Source: Aureimonas frigidaquae (GTDB lineage: Bacteria > Pseudomonadota > Alphaproteobacteria > Rhizobiales > Rhizobiaceae). Taken from it: a stretch of DNA of 64,000 nt. Positions 44,401 through 54,152 of the stretch are shown piece by piece; the first letter of the stretch is position 1; each line of letters begins with the position of its first letter. The position numbers and the translations under genes are program-made. The stretch spans positions 558,001 to 622,000 of the forward strand of contig NZ_BBWR01000002.1 in the NCBI RefSeq assembly GCF_001463905.1. Reading direction: 5' to 3'. The notes under the pieces are model-generated. The model saw only the letters and a list, made by a program, of their open reading frames with translations. It was not told the origin of the DNA and ran no database searches.

Positions 44401-44878
44401 CCGCCTGGACATGAAGCTGCAGGATCTGAAGCGCAACAAGCTGTCCTTCGTCTCGCAGTGGTGGCGCAACCGCCAGCTCTGGGAAAAGGAGCAGCGGGAG
44501 CGTGAGTCGGCCGCCGCGCAGGAAAGCGGCAGCGCGCAGTTCCACAACCTCAACATCGAGTCGGCCTTCCGCCGCGCCCTGCAGCGCTACCAGGTCCGCC
44601 CCTATGCGGGCGCGGTGCATCTGTTCCGTCCGGTGCCCGATGTCGTCTACCGCCTCCGCGACGGCCGGCGCCTCCAGGAGGGGCGGACCATCGTGCTCGA
44701 CGACAATGGCTGGACCCCCTATGTAGGCGAACTCATCGTCTCCATCGTGCCGGGGGATCATGACGGAATGGTCCTGGAACCCTGCGTGCGCGTCCTGGCG
44801 GCACGGATGCGGCAGTGCCTGTCAGAGGCGCAGACGCCGGCGCGCGAAAGCCAGGCGCTCCTGATGGCCGCCGAGTGA
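38420..44878 (+). CDS. Type I polyketide synthase, KS-AT-KR-DH-ACP-TE
   Basis: 2152 residues from ATG 38420. KS (8-437): Cys182 in TACSTSL, His318 in HGTGT, His358 in NIGH. AT (540-835): Ser637 in GHSMGE; specificity region IAAHS, neither standard malonyl HAFH nor methylmalonyl YASH. KR (structural half about 920-1140, catalytic half 1175-1375): TGGHGD cofactor loop, LFSSTST and Tyr1341 in QVDYVAANAYLN. DH hot-dog fold (1405-1675): His1428 in EHRLADGQALLPG, Asp1593 in HPALLDIATG. ACP: Ser1806 in LGGHSL. TE (1880-2150): Ser1954 in GGFSGGG, His2114 in GDHDGM. The DH follows the KR, unlike the usual order. An in-frame ATG at 38303 would add 39 residues but lacks a ribosome-binding site. Probably extends the NRPS-bound amino acid and releases the product. 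Confidence 0.92.
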   Translation: MVDEEISPNDIAIVGMALRVPGARDVSTFWKNLCTGVESVRSLSAEELAEAGESAERMHHPNYVARTADLEGMEMFDADFFGLSPKEAAIMDPQHRQFLECAWEAMEDAGRTPGTSTGPVGVFAGCGMGSYFYFNVCSNRQLVDETGMFLLRHTGNDKDFLSTRASFTFDLRGPSVNVQTACSTSLVAVHYACQSLMSGECDMALAGGVTIELPHRRGYVFQDGEILSPDGHCRAFDHRAAGTVFGSGVGIVALRRLSDALADGDIIHAVIKASALNNDGGTKAGYLAPSVSGQAEAIVEAQVLSGLPVDTIGYVECHGTGTYLGDPIEVEALTQAFRQGTDKTGFCRIGSVKTNIGHLDTAAGVVGLIKTALSVKHGQIPPSLNYERPNPSIPFDTSPFVVNDRLSDWPKLGGPRRAAINSLGVGGTNAHLILEQAPASANHGGRPASAENDNVPRLLVFSAKSRKALDGAVERLAARLGADSSLSLADAAFTLGTGRKSFEHRRVVAVRGRQDAISVLSDPESRRPQTHTALDTSAGAVFMFPGGGAQHAGMAARLYAEDSAFRATVEEGLAALAPDAAREIRAAWLDAALGDPAAARTMLKPSVQLPAILIIEIAVSRHLMAHGIRPAALIGHSMGENAAACIAGVFSYADAVRLVRLRGELFDTIAPGGMLSVPMDPAALRACLPAELDLASVNAPQFCVVSGRNEDLERFRETLRQQGVDAARVPIDIAAHSRMLDVILPRFEAFLRSIRLSAPRIPIMSNLTGTWLADSEATDPTYWCRHLRSTVEFARGMAALSEERTRIYIEVGPGRALSSLAKAQGSIDANLIINALPHADEGADDRLSLMTALGRAWATGLAGTYAPLWSMPGARRASLPTYAFQHRRYFIEAAAPERSDADTTPLLRRDDIADWGWRPVFKRSIADIESDLVTEPRFFLVFLDETGTGAALVERLRAEGHRVASVRQGDNFARRAKDDYVLCPEGGRPGYDALFSGLAADGELPSEILHLWLLTDRETHRAGSSFFHRNQECGFYSLLHLAQAMADAGLGAPLHVTVATNGMMRVGDEALPYPEKATILGPCQVLPQEMPGVTVRVVDCDLPLASDHPQDRRRLFKRSSAVAQPRPVDTVRHLWDELMSAPATERVAYRKGERWTAGHGRLKLPSTGEVPFREGGSYVFTGGHGDLALALGNELARRYRADITLIGRRSLPPRGEWAALRRALPRGDRTRRVIEGVEAIEALGSRVLVLTADVGNQEAMSAAIADVKRSFGRIDGVFHTAGLVKDDLIPLKTEMEAEEVMAPKVHGTEVLAACLDAETIDFLVLFSSTSTDTAPAGQVDYVAANAYLNAFAESCRGRPGRRTLAVHWGVWDETGLAARAMGRQGHEASREGGPALGPIFTHWVADEDGVEWLERDLSPQRDWLLAEHRLADGQALLPGTGYIELMAEAAREYGLEGGLQLSDLVFLRPLDVADGAQKTVRLRLEKRRDGWRAEVVAAAPGMAFQRHAEAVLTPMDLPERTIEEAALRARCTQRSIAPRGGTLIASQEAHVRFGPRWRVLRELALGPSEAVARLVMAPEAEGDDMIVHPALLDIATGCGMDLIPSYKADAGLWAPASYGNIRLHAPLGEEIVSHLRLAEDDGLGDGYAAFDVTIANADGTVAMEIERFIVKRLDGAMSFGQADSAAQPARKAPAAASSPALAALAAQVAQGIRPAEGFEALARAMATRETQPIISSMDLNLLIARAARPGDSEARPSQLFERPALERDYVAPRDSVERKLAEFWRELLGVQEIGVEDSFFDLGGHSLIAVRLFRMIRQSYGLDLPISVLFEAPTIASSAALIRERTGVSDDADDARPAAAASDVRRMTHLVAMHPGRDQKATPFFLCAGMFGNILNLRHLALHLGVDRPVYGLQARGLYGMEAPHETFEEAAADIVAEIRSIQPEGPYLLGGFSGGGLVAFEIARQLTEAGETVDRLIMLDTPLPTQPELSQIDRLDMKLQDLKRNKLSFVSQWWRNRQLWEKEQRERESAAAQESGSAQFHNLNIESAFRRALQRYQVRPYAGAVHLFRPVPDVVYRLRDGRRLQEGRTIVLDDNGWTPYVGELIVSIVPGDHDGMVLEPCVRVLAARMRQCLSEAQTPARESQALLMAAE

Positions 44879-44937
44879 GATGACACAGGCGGAGCGCGCC
44901 ATGCGGTGCGCCCCGCCTACGCCTTTGGACTCTGTAA

Positions 44938-44976
44938 CGTTGCCGTGAAAGTAGAGATTGCCGGCAACGCATTTTT
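44938..44976 (+). terminator. Terminator after the PKS gene
   Basis: CGTTGCCG (44938-44945) pairs with CGGCAACG (44962-44969), followed by CATTTTT. A second, imperfect GC-rich hairpin lies just upstream at 44888-44917. The GMC gene thus probably has its own promoter in the AT-richer stretch 44970-45108. Confidence 0.6.
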
Positions 44977-45108
44977 CGATTTCAATCGGTACGTATCAAA
45001 GAAGCGCCGGTGACCCGTCAGGGTCAGCTTGGCCATTGGCTATTTTTTTCGTTTTCATCCTGCGTTGACAGGCCGCGTGCTGGCCAACCCATTTCGGAAC
45101 TGAACCAT

Positions 45109-46800
45109 ATGATCCACGATGGTTTCGACGGTCTTGGAACGCATTTTCCAGGCGTGTGCATTATCGGGGCCGGCCCCATCGGCATTGCCCTTGCGGTAGA
45201 ACTGGAGCGCCAGAACGTTCCGGTCCTGATGCTGGAATCCGGCGGCCACCGCCAATCGCCCAGCATCCAGGCCCTTGCGGAGGCCGATTTCGCCGAGCCC
45301 GACCGGCATGACGACATGCGGATCGCCACGGCGCGCGCGCTGGGCGGCACGTCGAACCTGTGGGGCGCGCGCTGCGTCATCTACGATCCGATCGACTTCA
45401 TGCCGCGGCCGGGCCTGGTCGATGCACGCTGGCCGATCACCTATGACGAGCTCTTCCCCTTCTACGCCCGCGCCTGCGAGATCGCCAATACGGGCAACGT
45501 CGTCTACACGGCGCCGATCGACGGGCTCGCCGTTGCCGATGACAGCTTTTCGCTCGACACGCTCGAGCGCTGGGCCAACGAACAGAAGCTGCACGTCACC
45601 CACCGCCGCACGCTCAGTGAAAGCAAGCTGATCGACGTTCGGCTGGAAGCCGTCGTGACCGATATCGGCATTGCCGATGGCCGCGCCGACAGTGTCGAGA
45701 TCGCCCGGCCGGACGGCTCGGAGCGCCGGCGCATCAAGGTCGAGCGGCTGGTCGTGGCGGCCGGCGGGCTGGAGACGACGCGCCTCCTGCTCGCCACGCA
45801 GCGCAAGAACACGGCCCTGTTCGGCGGGCTCGACGGCCCGCTGGGCCGCTATTACATGGGCCATCTGATCGGCGAGATCGCCGACATCACCATGGCGACC
45901 GACGAGCTGGACCGCGCCTTCGACTTCTTCGTCCACGACAGCGGCTCCTATGTGCGCCGCAGGTTCGTGCCGAGCGAAGAAACGCAGCTGCGCGAAGGTG
46001 TCCTAAACACCGCGCTCTGGCCGGTGGTGCCGCCGGTGGCAGACCCCCGGCATGGCAGCCCCTTCCTGTCGCTCGTCTACCTGGTCATGACGCTGGGTCC
46101 GGTGGGCCGGCTCGTCGTTGCAGAGGCCATTCGCCGACGCCATATCCCGGACCAGCCGGAACATATCCGTGCCCATCTGGCCAACGTCCTGCGCGGCGCG
46201 CCCGAGGCGGTCGGACAGGCCTTCGGCTTCTTGAAGCGCCGCTACGGCCGCCGCGAGCGCCTGCCCGGCCTGTTCGTGCACAACCGCAACCGCCGCTACG
46301 GGCTGTCCTACCATTCGGAGCACAGCCCGGATCCGCTGAGCCGCGTTTGGCTGACCGACAAGGTCGACGCGCTCGGCCTGCCGCGGCTGGAGATCGACCT
46401 GCGCTTTCCGCGTGCCGACGCCCAATCCGTCGTCAAGGTCCACGACCTGTTCGAGGACTGGCTCGGCAAGACGGGCCTCGGCACGATCGAGTACCGCATG
46501 CCGCGCGACCAGCGCGTGGCCGGCGTTCTTTCGCAGGCGCGCCACGGCACCCACCAGATCGGCATGACGCGCATGGCTGCCAATCGCCGCGAGGGCGTGG
46601 TGGACCGCCACCTTCGCAGCTTCGATCTGCCCAATCTCTATGTCGCCAGCACGGCCGTCCTGCCGACATCGGGTCAGGCCAATCCGACGCTGACCGGCAT
46701 GGCGCTGGCCGTCCGCCTGGCGCAGAGCCTGGCGGCCGAAAGCGCCGGTAAGGTCCGCGCCTTCCCGGTCAACCCCATGCGCGAGACGGTCGCGGCCTGA
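45109..46800 (+). CDS. GMC-family FAD-dependent oxidoreductase
   Basis: Flavoprotein that oxidises an alcohol, likely a tailoring step for the neighbouring assembly-line product or a glycan. 563 residues. The FAD site is VCIIGAGPIGIALAVELE with a following LESGG; RALGGTSNLWGARC is the flavin-contacting block; VVAAGGLETTRLLL is the second GMC signature; the C-terminal catalytic region shows GTHQIGMTRMA and ANPTLTGMALAVRLA. I chose ATG 45109 where homology begins; the frame extends to 45010. No signal peptide. Substrate inferred from context only. Confidence 0.85.
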   Translation: MIHDGFDGLGTHFPGVCIIGAGPIGIALAVELERQNVPVLMLESGGHRQSPSIQALAEADFAEPDRHDDMRIATARALGGTSNLWGARCVIYDPIDFMPRPGLVDARWPITYDELFPFYARACEIANTGNVVYTAPIDGLAVADDSFSLDTLERWANEQKLHVTHRRTLSESKLIDVRLEAVVTDIGIADGRADSVEIARPDGSERRRIKVERLVVAAGGLETTRLLLATQRKNTALFGGLDGPLGRYYMGHLIGEIADITMATDELDRAFDFFVHDSGSYVRRRFVPSEETQLREGVLNTALWPVVPPVADPRHGSPFLSLVYLVMTLGPVGRLVVAEAIRRRHIPDQPEHIRAHLANVLRGAPEAVGQAFGFLKRRYGRRERLPGLFVHNRNRRYGLSYHSEHSPDPLSRVWLTDKVDALGLPRLEIDLRFPRADAQSVVKVHDLFEDWLGKTGLGTIEYRMPRDQRVAGVLSQARHGTHQIGMTRMAANRREGVVDRHLRSFDLPNLYVASTAVLPTSGQANPTLTGMALAVRLAQSLAAESAGKVRAFPVNPMRETVAA

Positions 46801-46822
46801 GGGCCGCGCCGCACCACCGCCT

Positions 46823-48022
46823 TCAGGCCGTTTCGATCAGGCTTTTGAGATAGGCCGCTTCCTGCGAGAGGTCATGGCGCTTGAGCACGAGCGCCTGCCC
46901 GCGCCGGCCCATATCGGCGCAGGCGACATCTGGCGCCGAAAGGCACCGGCGCATCGCATCCGCCGCCGCCTCGACCGATCCGGCGGCAAACAGCCAGCCG
47001 GTTTCACCCTCGCGCACCAGTTCGGGAATGGCAGCGATCTCCGTTGCCAGGACAGGACGGCCGAGCGCGTAGGCTTCCATGATTACCACGGGCAGGCCCT
47101 CGGCGAAGCTCGTCATCACCATGGCGCGGCCGGACAGGATGTGCTGCCGGACCTTCGCGCCGCTGGCCCAGCCGGTGATCTGAACCACGCCCTCCAGGCC
47201 CTCCGCCCGGATCAGCGCCGCGATCTGCGGGCGCAACTCACCATCTCCCACCAGGACGAGCTCCAGCGGCACACCCTCCCTGTGCAGGACGCCCGCCGCC
47301 TGGACCAGGATGGAATGGCCCTTCTGGGCGCCGAGCCGGCCGACGCAGACCAGGCGGTTCGGATAGGCGGGCGGCGGCACGTCCTCGAGCGCATAGCCCG
47401 GCGTCAGCCCGCACCGCACGATGCGCACCTTGCTCCAATCCTCGAAGGCGGCCCAGCGGAAGATCTGGCTGGCGCAGAAATCGCTGATGGCGGCGACGAA
47501 GCGTGCCCGGGCCGTCTTCTCGCCCAGTTTCATGAAGGCCGGCGCGTCGAACTCGTCCGGGCCGTGCACGGTGAAGCTGTAGCCGATGCCCGACAGGCCG
47601 GACGCATACATGGCGACCTCGGCCGAGTTGGTGCCGAAATGGGCGTGGATATGCCGCGTGCCCGAGGCTTCGAGCCACTCGACCAGAAGGCAGGCCTCGG
47701 CCAGCGTGATGGCGTGCACGGGCGCGCTGCGATCGCTCCGGCGCATCATGGACAGGCACAGCCTGGCCGTGCGCCAGAAGGCGCCGGGGCGGCGGACCAT
47801 CTGGCGCAGCGTGGCGCGCAGCAGCGGCACCGCGCCGTCCTTCAGAAGGTAGTCCGTGCGCGCCTGCTCGGCCAGATCGTCGGGGTCCACGAGCTCGGCA
47901 TCCCAGCCGCGCATCGCCGTGCGCCGCACCGACATGCCGGCGCTTTCCAGCGCCATGATTTCCCGCCGAATGAAGCTGTGGCTCGTCTTCGGGTACTGAT
48001 TGATGAGGTAGGCGACGTCCAT
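46823..48022 (-). CDS. Glycosyltransferase family 4 (GT-B)
   Basis: Retaining nucleotide-sugar transferase, 399 residues. N-terminal acceptor domain begins VAYLINQYPKTSHSFIRREI, a pattern common in EPS and colanic-acid transferases; the donor domain carries VCVGRLGAQKGH, LVLVGDGELR and the E-x7-E block SFAEGLPVVIMEAYALGRP. It is convergent with the GMC gene (22 nt apart). It could glycosylate the NRPS-PKS product or serve the polysaccharide locus about 15 kb away; the sequence does not decide. Confidence 0.88.
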   Translation of the reverse strand: MDVAYLINQYPKTSHSFIRREIMALESAGMSVRRTAMRGWDAELVDPDDLAEQARTDYLLKDGAVPLLRATLRQMVRRPGAFWRTARLCLSMMRRSDRSAPVHAITLAEACLLVEWLEASGTRHIHAHFGTNSAEVAMYASGLSGIGYSFTVHGPDEFDAPAFMKLGEKTARARFVAAISDFCASQIFRWAAFEDWSKVRIVRCGLTPGYALEDVPPPAYPNRLVCVGRLGAQKGHSILVQAAGVLHREGVPLELVLVGDGELRPQIAALIRAEGLEGVVQITGWASGAKVRQHILSGRAMVMTSFAEGLPVVIMEAYALGRPVLATEIAAIPELVREGETGWLFAAGSVEAAADAMRRCLSAPDVACADMGRRGQALVLKRHDLSQEAAYLKSLIETA

Positions 48023-48142
48023 GCCTGACTTTTCCGATGCAGCCGAGATGGTTTACGCCGACATGCATACAAGGTTCGGCCGCCGCGCGCCGCCTTTTCG
48101 AGGGTGGCAGGCCTGTCCGTCTTTGGAGGTAAGGGCGCTCCG

Positions 48143-48979
48143 TCAGGCCGCGACGGCGACGCCGCCGGCGCCTGCCGCATGGGGCTGCGCTGCCGCCTGC
48201 CCGGTCCAGCGGATCAGCTCGAATGTGCCGTCCGGCCGCTCGCCGATGGCCGTGCAGCTTTCCACCCAGTCGCCCGTGTTGATGTAGGCAATGCCCGCCC
48301 TTTCGCCGATGGCGGCATGGTGGATGTGGCCGCAGATCACGCCGTCGCAGCCCCGGCGCTGCGCTTCGCCGGCCAGCGCCTCCTCGAAGGCGCCGATGAA
48401 GCTGACGGCGTTCTTGACCTTCAGCTTGGCCCAGGAGGACAGCGACCAGTACGGAAAGCCCAGGCTGCGCCGGACGCGGTTGAAGACGACGTTCACCGCG
48501 ATCGCGGCATCGTAGGCCCAGTCGCCCAGATAGGCGATGAGCCTGGCATTGCGCACGACGACGTCGAACTCGTCGCCATGCATGACCAGGAAGCGGCGCC
48601 CGTCGGCCGCTTCGAACACATCGGTGAGCCGAACCTCGATCCCCCCGAAATGCTCGCCGGGGAACGGCCGCAGGAACTCGTCGTGATTGCCCGGAATATA
48701 GACGACCCGCGTTCCCTTGCGCGCCTGGCGCAGCAGCTTCTGCACCACGTCATTGTGCGTGGCCGGCCAGTGCCAGGAACGCCGGAGCCTCCAGCCGTCG
48801 ACGATATCGCCCACAAGGTAGATCGTGCCGGCAGAATGATGCCGCAGAAAGTCGACCAGGAGTTCCGCCTGCGCCGCCTTGGAGCCCAGATGGACATCGG
48901 ACAGGAAGAGCGTGCGGTACTGTTTGACGAAGGGCGCCGCGATGGCGGGCGAACCCGGTTTCTGCGGGTTTGGCTGCAT
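48143..48979 (-). CDS. LpxH-like metallophosphoesterase (UDP-2,3-diacylglucosamine diphosphatase family)
   Basis: 279 residues. Metal-ligand motifs of the calcineurin-like fold are all present: LFLSDVHLGSK, YLVGDIVDGWR, YIPGNHDEF, VMHGDEFD and CGHIHHA. In alphaproteobacteria such proteins are often annotated as UDP-2,3-diacylglucosamine pyrophosphatase, but true LpxI commonly does that job there, so another phosphodiester or lipid-linked substrate is possible. ATG 48979 has a GGGGAG upstream; the frame runs back to 49111 without homology. Followed on the same strand by the GT4 gene after 120 nt. Confidence 0.82.
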   Translation of the reverse strand: MQPNPQKPGSPAIAAPFVKQYRTLFLSDVHLGSKAAQAELLVDFLRHHSAGTIYLVGDIVDGWRLRRSWHWPATHNDVVQKLLRQARKGTRVVYIPGNHDEFLRPFPGEHFGGIEVRLTDVFEAADGRRFLVMHGDEFDVVVRNARLIAYLGDWAYDAAIAVNVVFNRVRRSLGFPYWSLSSWAKLKVKNAVSFIGAFEEALAGEAQRRGCDGVICGHIHHAAIGERAGIAYINTGDWVESCTAIGERPDGTFELIRWTGQAAAQPHAAGAGGVAVAA

Positions 48980-49146
48980 GCGCTTCGAGCTCCCCTGCCA
49001 GTGCCGGTGCATCCGGCATGCCCGATTCCCATGACATCCATATGATGGGAAGCGGGATGAGCAGGAGCGCAATGGCCCTTTGCAGGGCATGGAGCATGTT
49101 CTACACGACACGGGCGACGTTGCGTTTTGCCGCCGAGAGGAAGCCG

Positions 49147-51456
<2,310 letters not shown>

Positions 51457-51516
51457 CGCAGGGGCGAGCAGCGGCCGGCGCCAGGCGCCGTCCGCCGCTA
51501 TGCCGTGGAAGGACTC

Positions 51517-52899
51517 TTAAGGGCGGCGCGCCAGGACGCGCTCGCGCCCGATCAGCGGCAACAAAGCCGCCAGTTCCGGGCCGTGGTCCCGGCCCGTCAA
51601 AGCCAGCCGCAACGGCGCAAAGAGCGCCCGCCCCTTGCGCCCCGTGGCGGCCTTGACCGCCCCGGTCCAGGCCTGCCAGCTCTGCGGGCCGAGCGGCCCG
51701 TCCGGCAGGAGGTCGAAGGCCTGCGCCAGGAAGGCGGCATCGTCACCGCCAAGCTCCGCGCGATCCGGCGCGTCAAAGACGATGCGAGCCCATTGCGCGG
51801 CGTCCGCCACCTTTGCGCAATTGCCCCGCACGGCCAGCCAGAACGCATCCGCTTCTTCGGATGGAACGCCCATATCCGCCAGTTGCCCCGCAACGCGCTC
51901 CGTCGGCAGCGCGTGGACGAGTTCGGCATTGAGCCGGTCCAGCTCGGCCGGGTCGAACTTGGCGTTGGATGCGGAAATGGCGGCAAGGTCCAGCCGCGCG
52001 CCAAGGGCGGCAAGGTCCCCCATGGGCTCGATGGCGCCGGCAGCCCCCACCAGGACGGCGAGCGAGGCGATGGCCATGGGCTCATAACCATCCTGGCGCA
52101 GGGTGCGGATGGACAGGGCGCCACTGCGCTTGGACAGGCCCTCGCCGTCGATCGTCGTCAGGAGATTGTGGTGGCCGAGCGTGGGGACCGCATAATCCAG
52201 GGCCTCGAAGAGCGCGATCTGCACGCCGCTGTTGGTCACATGGTCATCGCCGCGGATGATGTGGGAGATGCCAAGTTCGCCATCGTCCACGACCGAGGGC
52301 AGCGTGTAGAGATAGGTCCCGTCCTCCCGCATGAGGACGGGATCGGACAGGGACGCCAGATCCACGGTCAGCGGCCCACGGACGAGATCGTTCCAGCCGA
52401 TATCGGTGCGCTGGGGCGCGAAGGGATCACCCTTAAAATTGGGCAGGAGGAAGCGCCAGTGCGGGCGGCGCCCTTCCGCTTCCAGGGCGGCGCGCTCGCC
52501 TTCCGTCAGCCGCAGCGCGTCACGCCCGTAGACGGGCGGCAGGCCACGGGCCATCTGCCGCTTGCGCTTGCGCTCGAGCTCGTCCGGCGTCTCGTAGCAG
52601 GGGTAAAGAAGGCCTTTGGCCTTCAACGTGGCGGCCGCGCGGTCGTAGAGGGCGATCCGCTCGGACTGCCGCACGACAAGGTCCGGCACGATGCCGATCC
52701 ATTCCAGGTCCTGTGCGATGGCGTCCGCAAAGGCGCGCGTGGAGCGGCCGGCATCCGTATCGTCGTAGCGCAGGACGAACCTGCCTTGCGCCGCGCCGGA
52801 CCGCTCTTTGGCATAAAGCCAGTTGAACAGCGCGGGGCGCAGATTGCCGATATGGATGTAGCCCGTCGGGGACGGGGCGAAACGTACGGTGAGCGTCAT
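51517..52899 (-). CDS. gltX: Glutamyl-tRNA synthetase
   Basis: Class I aminoacyl-tRNA synthetase, 460 residues. The first ATP motif is [18 protein letters not shown] (HIGN in place of HIGH, a tolerated variant) and the second is GLSKRSGAL (KMSKS equivalent). The [12 protein letters not shown] and FLLPNFKGD blocks also fit GluRS. The anticodon-binding C-terminal domain is present, so it is not the short Glu-Q enzyme. Many alphaproteobacteria have two GluRS paralogues; whether this is the canonical or second one cannot be told here. Convergent with maeB. Confidence 0.9.
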   Translation of the reverse strand: MTLTVRFAPSPTGYIHIGNLRPALFNWLYAKERSGAAQGRFVLRYDDTDAGRSTRAFADAIAQDLEWIGIVPDLVVRQSERIALYDRAAATLKAKGLLYPCYETPDELERKRKRQMARGLPPVYGRDALRLTEGERAALEAEGRRPHWRFLLPNFKGDPFAPQRTDIGWNDLVRGPLTVDLASLSDPVLMREDGTYLYTLPSVVDDGELGISHIIRGDDHVTNSGVQIALFEALDYAVPTLGHHNLLTTIDGEGLSKRSGALSIRTLRQDGYEPMAIASLAVLVGAAGAIEPMGDLAALGARLDLAAISASNAKFDPAELDRLNAELVHALPTERVAGQLADMGVPSEEADAFWLAVRGNCAKVADAAQWARIVFDAPDRAELGGDDAAFLAQAFDLLPDGPLGPQSWQAWTGAVKAATGRKGRALFAPLRLALTGRDHGPELAALLPLIGRERVLARRP

Positions 52900-52936
52900 G
52901 GAGTGGAGCCTTATTCCCCACCCAGGCCGAAAGCAA

Positions 52937-53245
52937 TCACACCGTCATGCCGCGCTGGACGAAGGGCGTCAGCACGCTGGTGACGATCAGGAAGGCGGCG
53001 ATGGCAAGGCCGCAGCTCAGCACCACCACACCGAAGATGAGCTGGCGCATGGCATGCCGCCGGTCCGGCTCGGCCGCCGGGCCATAGGCCCCGGCCCGTC
53101 CGACGGCAGCGGCATCGGACCAGAAGGGCGGCCGGTCCAAGAGTTCCGTCCGGATCCGCCGGATGGTCAACAGGCAACGCACGAGAAACAGGAGGCCGAC
53201 AGCGATGGCGGCAAGCGCAATGTCCTCCAATGGAGGGATCAGCAT
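52937..53245 (-). CDS. Small inner-membrane protein, unknown
   Basis: 102 residues with two hydrophobic helices: residues about 8-25 ([18 protein letters not shown]) and 68-92 ([21 protein letters not shown]), separated by a hydrophilic, proline- and arginine-rich loop. No domain recognised. A GGAGG lies 10 nt before ATG 53245 but only 1 nt before the earlier ATG 53254, so the later start is preferred. It follows gltX's start by 37 nt on the same strand and may be co-transcribed with it. Confidence 0.7.
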   Translation of the reverse strand: MLIPPLEDIALAAIAVGLLFLVRCLLTIRRIRTELLDRPPFWSDAAAVGRAGAYGPAAEPDRRHAMRQLIFGVVVLSCGLAIAAFLIVTSVLTPFVQRGMTV

Positions 53246-53414
53246 AATGGACATGCCTCCTTGTGTGGCGGTTCGATAGATGCTTAAGCATCCGCGCGCA
53301 GGGCGGCAAGGCGGGGTTTGGACCTGGCCATCCGCCCGCGCGGATTGAAACCGTCGTCCCGGTCCCGATATCAGCGGTCAGCCGCCAGATGCGGGCTGGG
53401 CATGCGGAGGCATC

Positions 53415-54062
53415 TTGTACGAAATCCTCGGACTCATCGACCGGTTCGGCCTGGTCATCGTCTTCGTAGGGACCTTCTTCGAAGGCGAGGTCTTCGCCAT
53501 CATCGGCGGCTTTCTGGCCTATCGTGGCAGCCAGAGCCTGCAGGTCGTGATGAGCCTGGCCTTCACGGGCTCCTTCCTGGGCGATCTCGCGGTCTTCCTC
53601 TTCGCACGCTATTTTTCTAACCACCGCTGGGTGCAGCGCTGGATCCGCAAGCCGAAATTCGCCAAGGCGCTGCGCCTGGTGGACCGTTTCCATGCCTATT
53701 TCGTCATCGTGAACCGCTACGTCTACGGGCTGCGCATGCCGGGGCTCATCGCGCTTGGCCTGTCGAGCATCACCGTGCCGCGCTTCCTGGTGCTCAACTT
53801 CATCGGCGCGGGGCTCTGGGCGGCGATCTTCACCTCCATCGGCTATGTCTTCGGCTACTCGATCAGCTCCGTCTTCGCGCAGCTCGAAGCGGTGGAACAT
53901 GCTGCCATATACATCCTCATCGGGATCGCCGTCATCCTGGCGCTTTATCTTGCCTGGCGCCAGTTCGGCCCCATGCTGCGCGGCACGCCGCGCAACGAGC
54001 GCGATGGCGGCATGGTCGGCCATGTCGGCCCGGTTCGGGACGACGAAACACTTCCACGCTAA
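53415..54062 (+). CDS. DedA family (VTT-domain) membrane protein
   Basis: 215 residues with five or six hydrophobic segments. FGLVIVFVGTFFEGEVFAIIGGFLA is the re-entrant DedA motif with acidic residues in the membrane, GSFLGDLAVFLFARYF the second, and NRYVYGLRMPGLIALG the conserved arginine segment. DedA proteins contribute to envelope maintenance and undecaprenyl-phosphate or phospholipid recycling in other bacteria. The start is a TTG at 53415 with GGAGG upstream. A strong bidirectional terminator follows. Confidence 0.88.
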   Translation: MYEILGLIDRFGLVIVFVGTFFEGEVFAIIGGFLAYRGSQSLQVVMSLAFTGSFLGDLAVFLFARYFSNHRWVQRWIRKPKFAKALRLVDRFHAYFVIVNRYVYGLRMPGLIALGLSSITVPRFLVLNFIGAGLWAAIFTSIGYVFGYSISSVFAQLEAVEHAAIYILIGIAVILALYLAWRQFGPMLRGTPRNERDGGMVGHVGPVRDDETLPR

Positions 54063-54079
54063 GAGCCAGCAGACATGAC

Positions 54080-54119
54080 AAAAGGCCGGCACCGCCTTCG
54101 GGCGGTGCCGGCCTTTTTT
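54080..54119. terminator. Bidirectional intrinsic terminator with UUCG loop
   Basis: A perfect 13-bp GC stem (54084-54096 with 54101-54113) closed by a TTCG tetraloop, extended by AAAA upstream and TTTTTT downstream. It terminates the DedA gene on plus and the DAHP synthase gene on minus. Confidence 0.92.
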
Positions 54120-54152
54120 GTTTGCAGACCGGTGGCGCGATGGCCGGAATGG

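Noticed and set aside
38438-44761. A 2107-codon minus-strand frame opposite the PKS
   Set aside because: It is an antisense shadow caused by high GC codon bias; its translation shows no domains while the plus strand encodes all PKS motifs.
51517-52899. HIGN instead of HIGH in the glutamyl-tRNA synthetase as a sign of inactivation
   Set aside because: Variation at the last position of this motif is tolerated in class I synthetases and the rest of the protein is intact.
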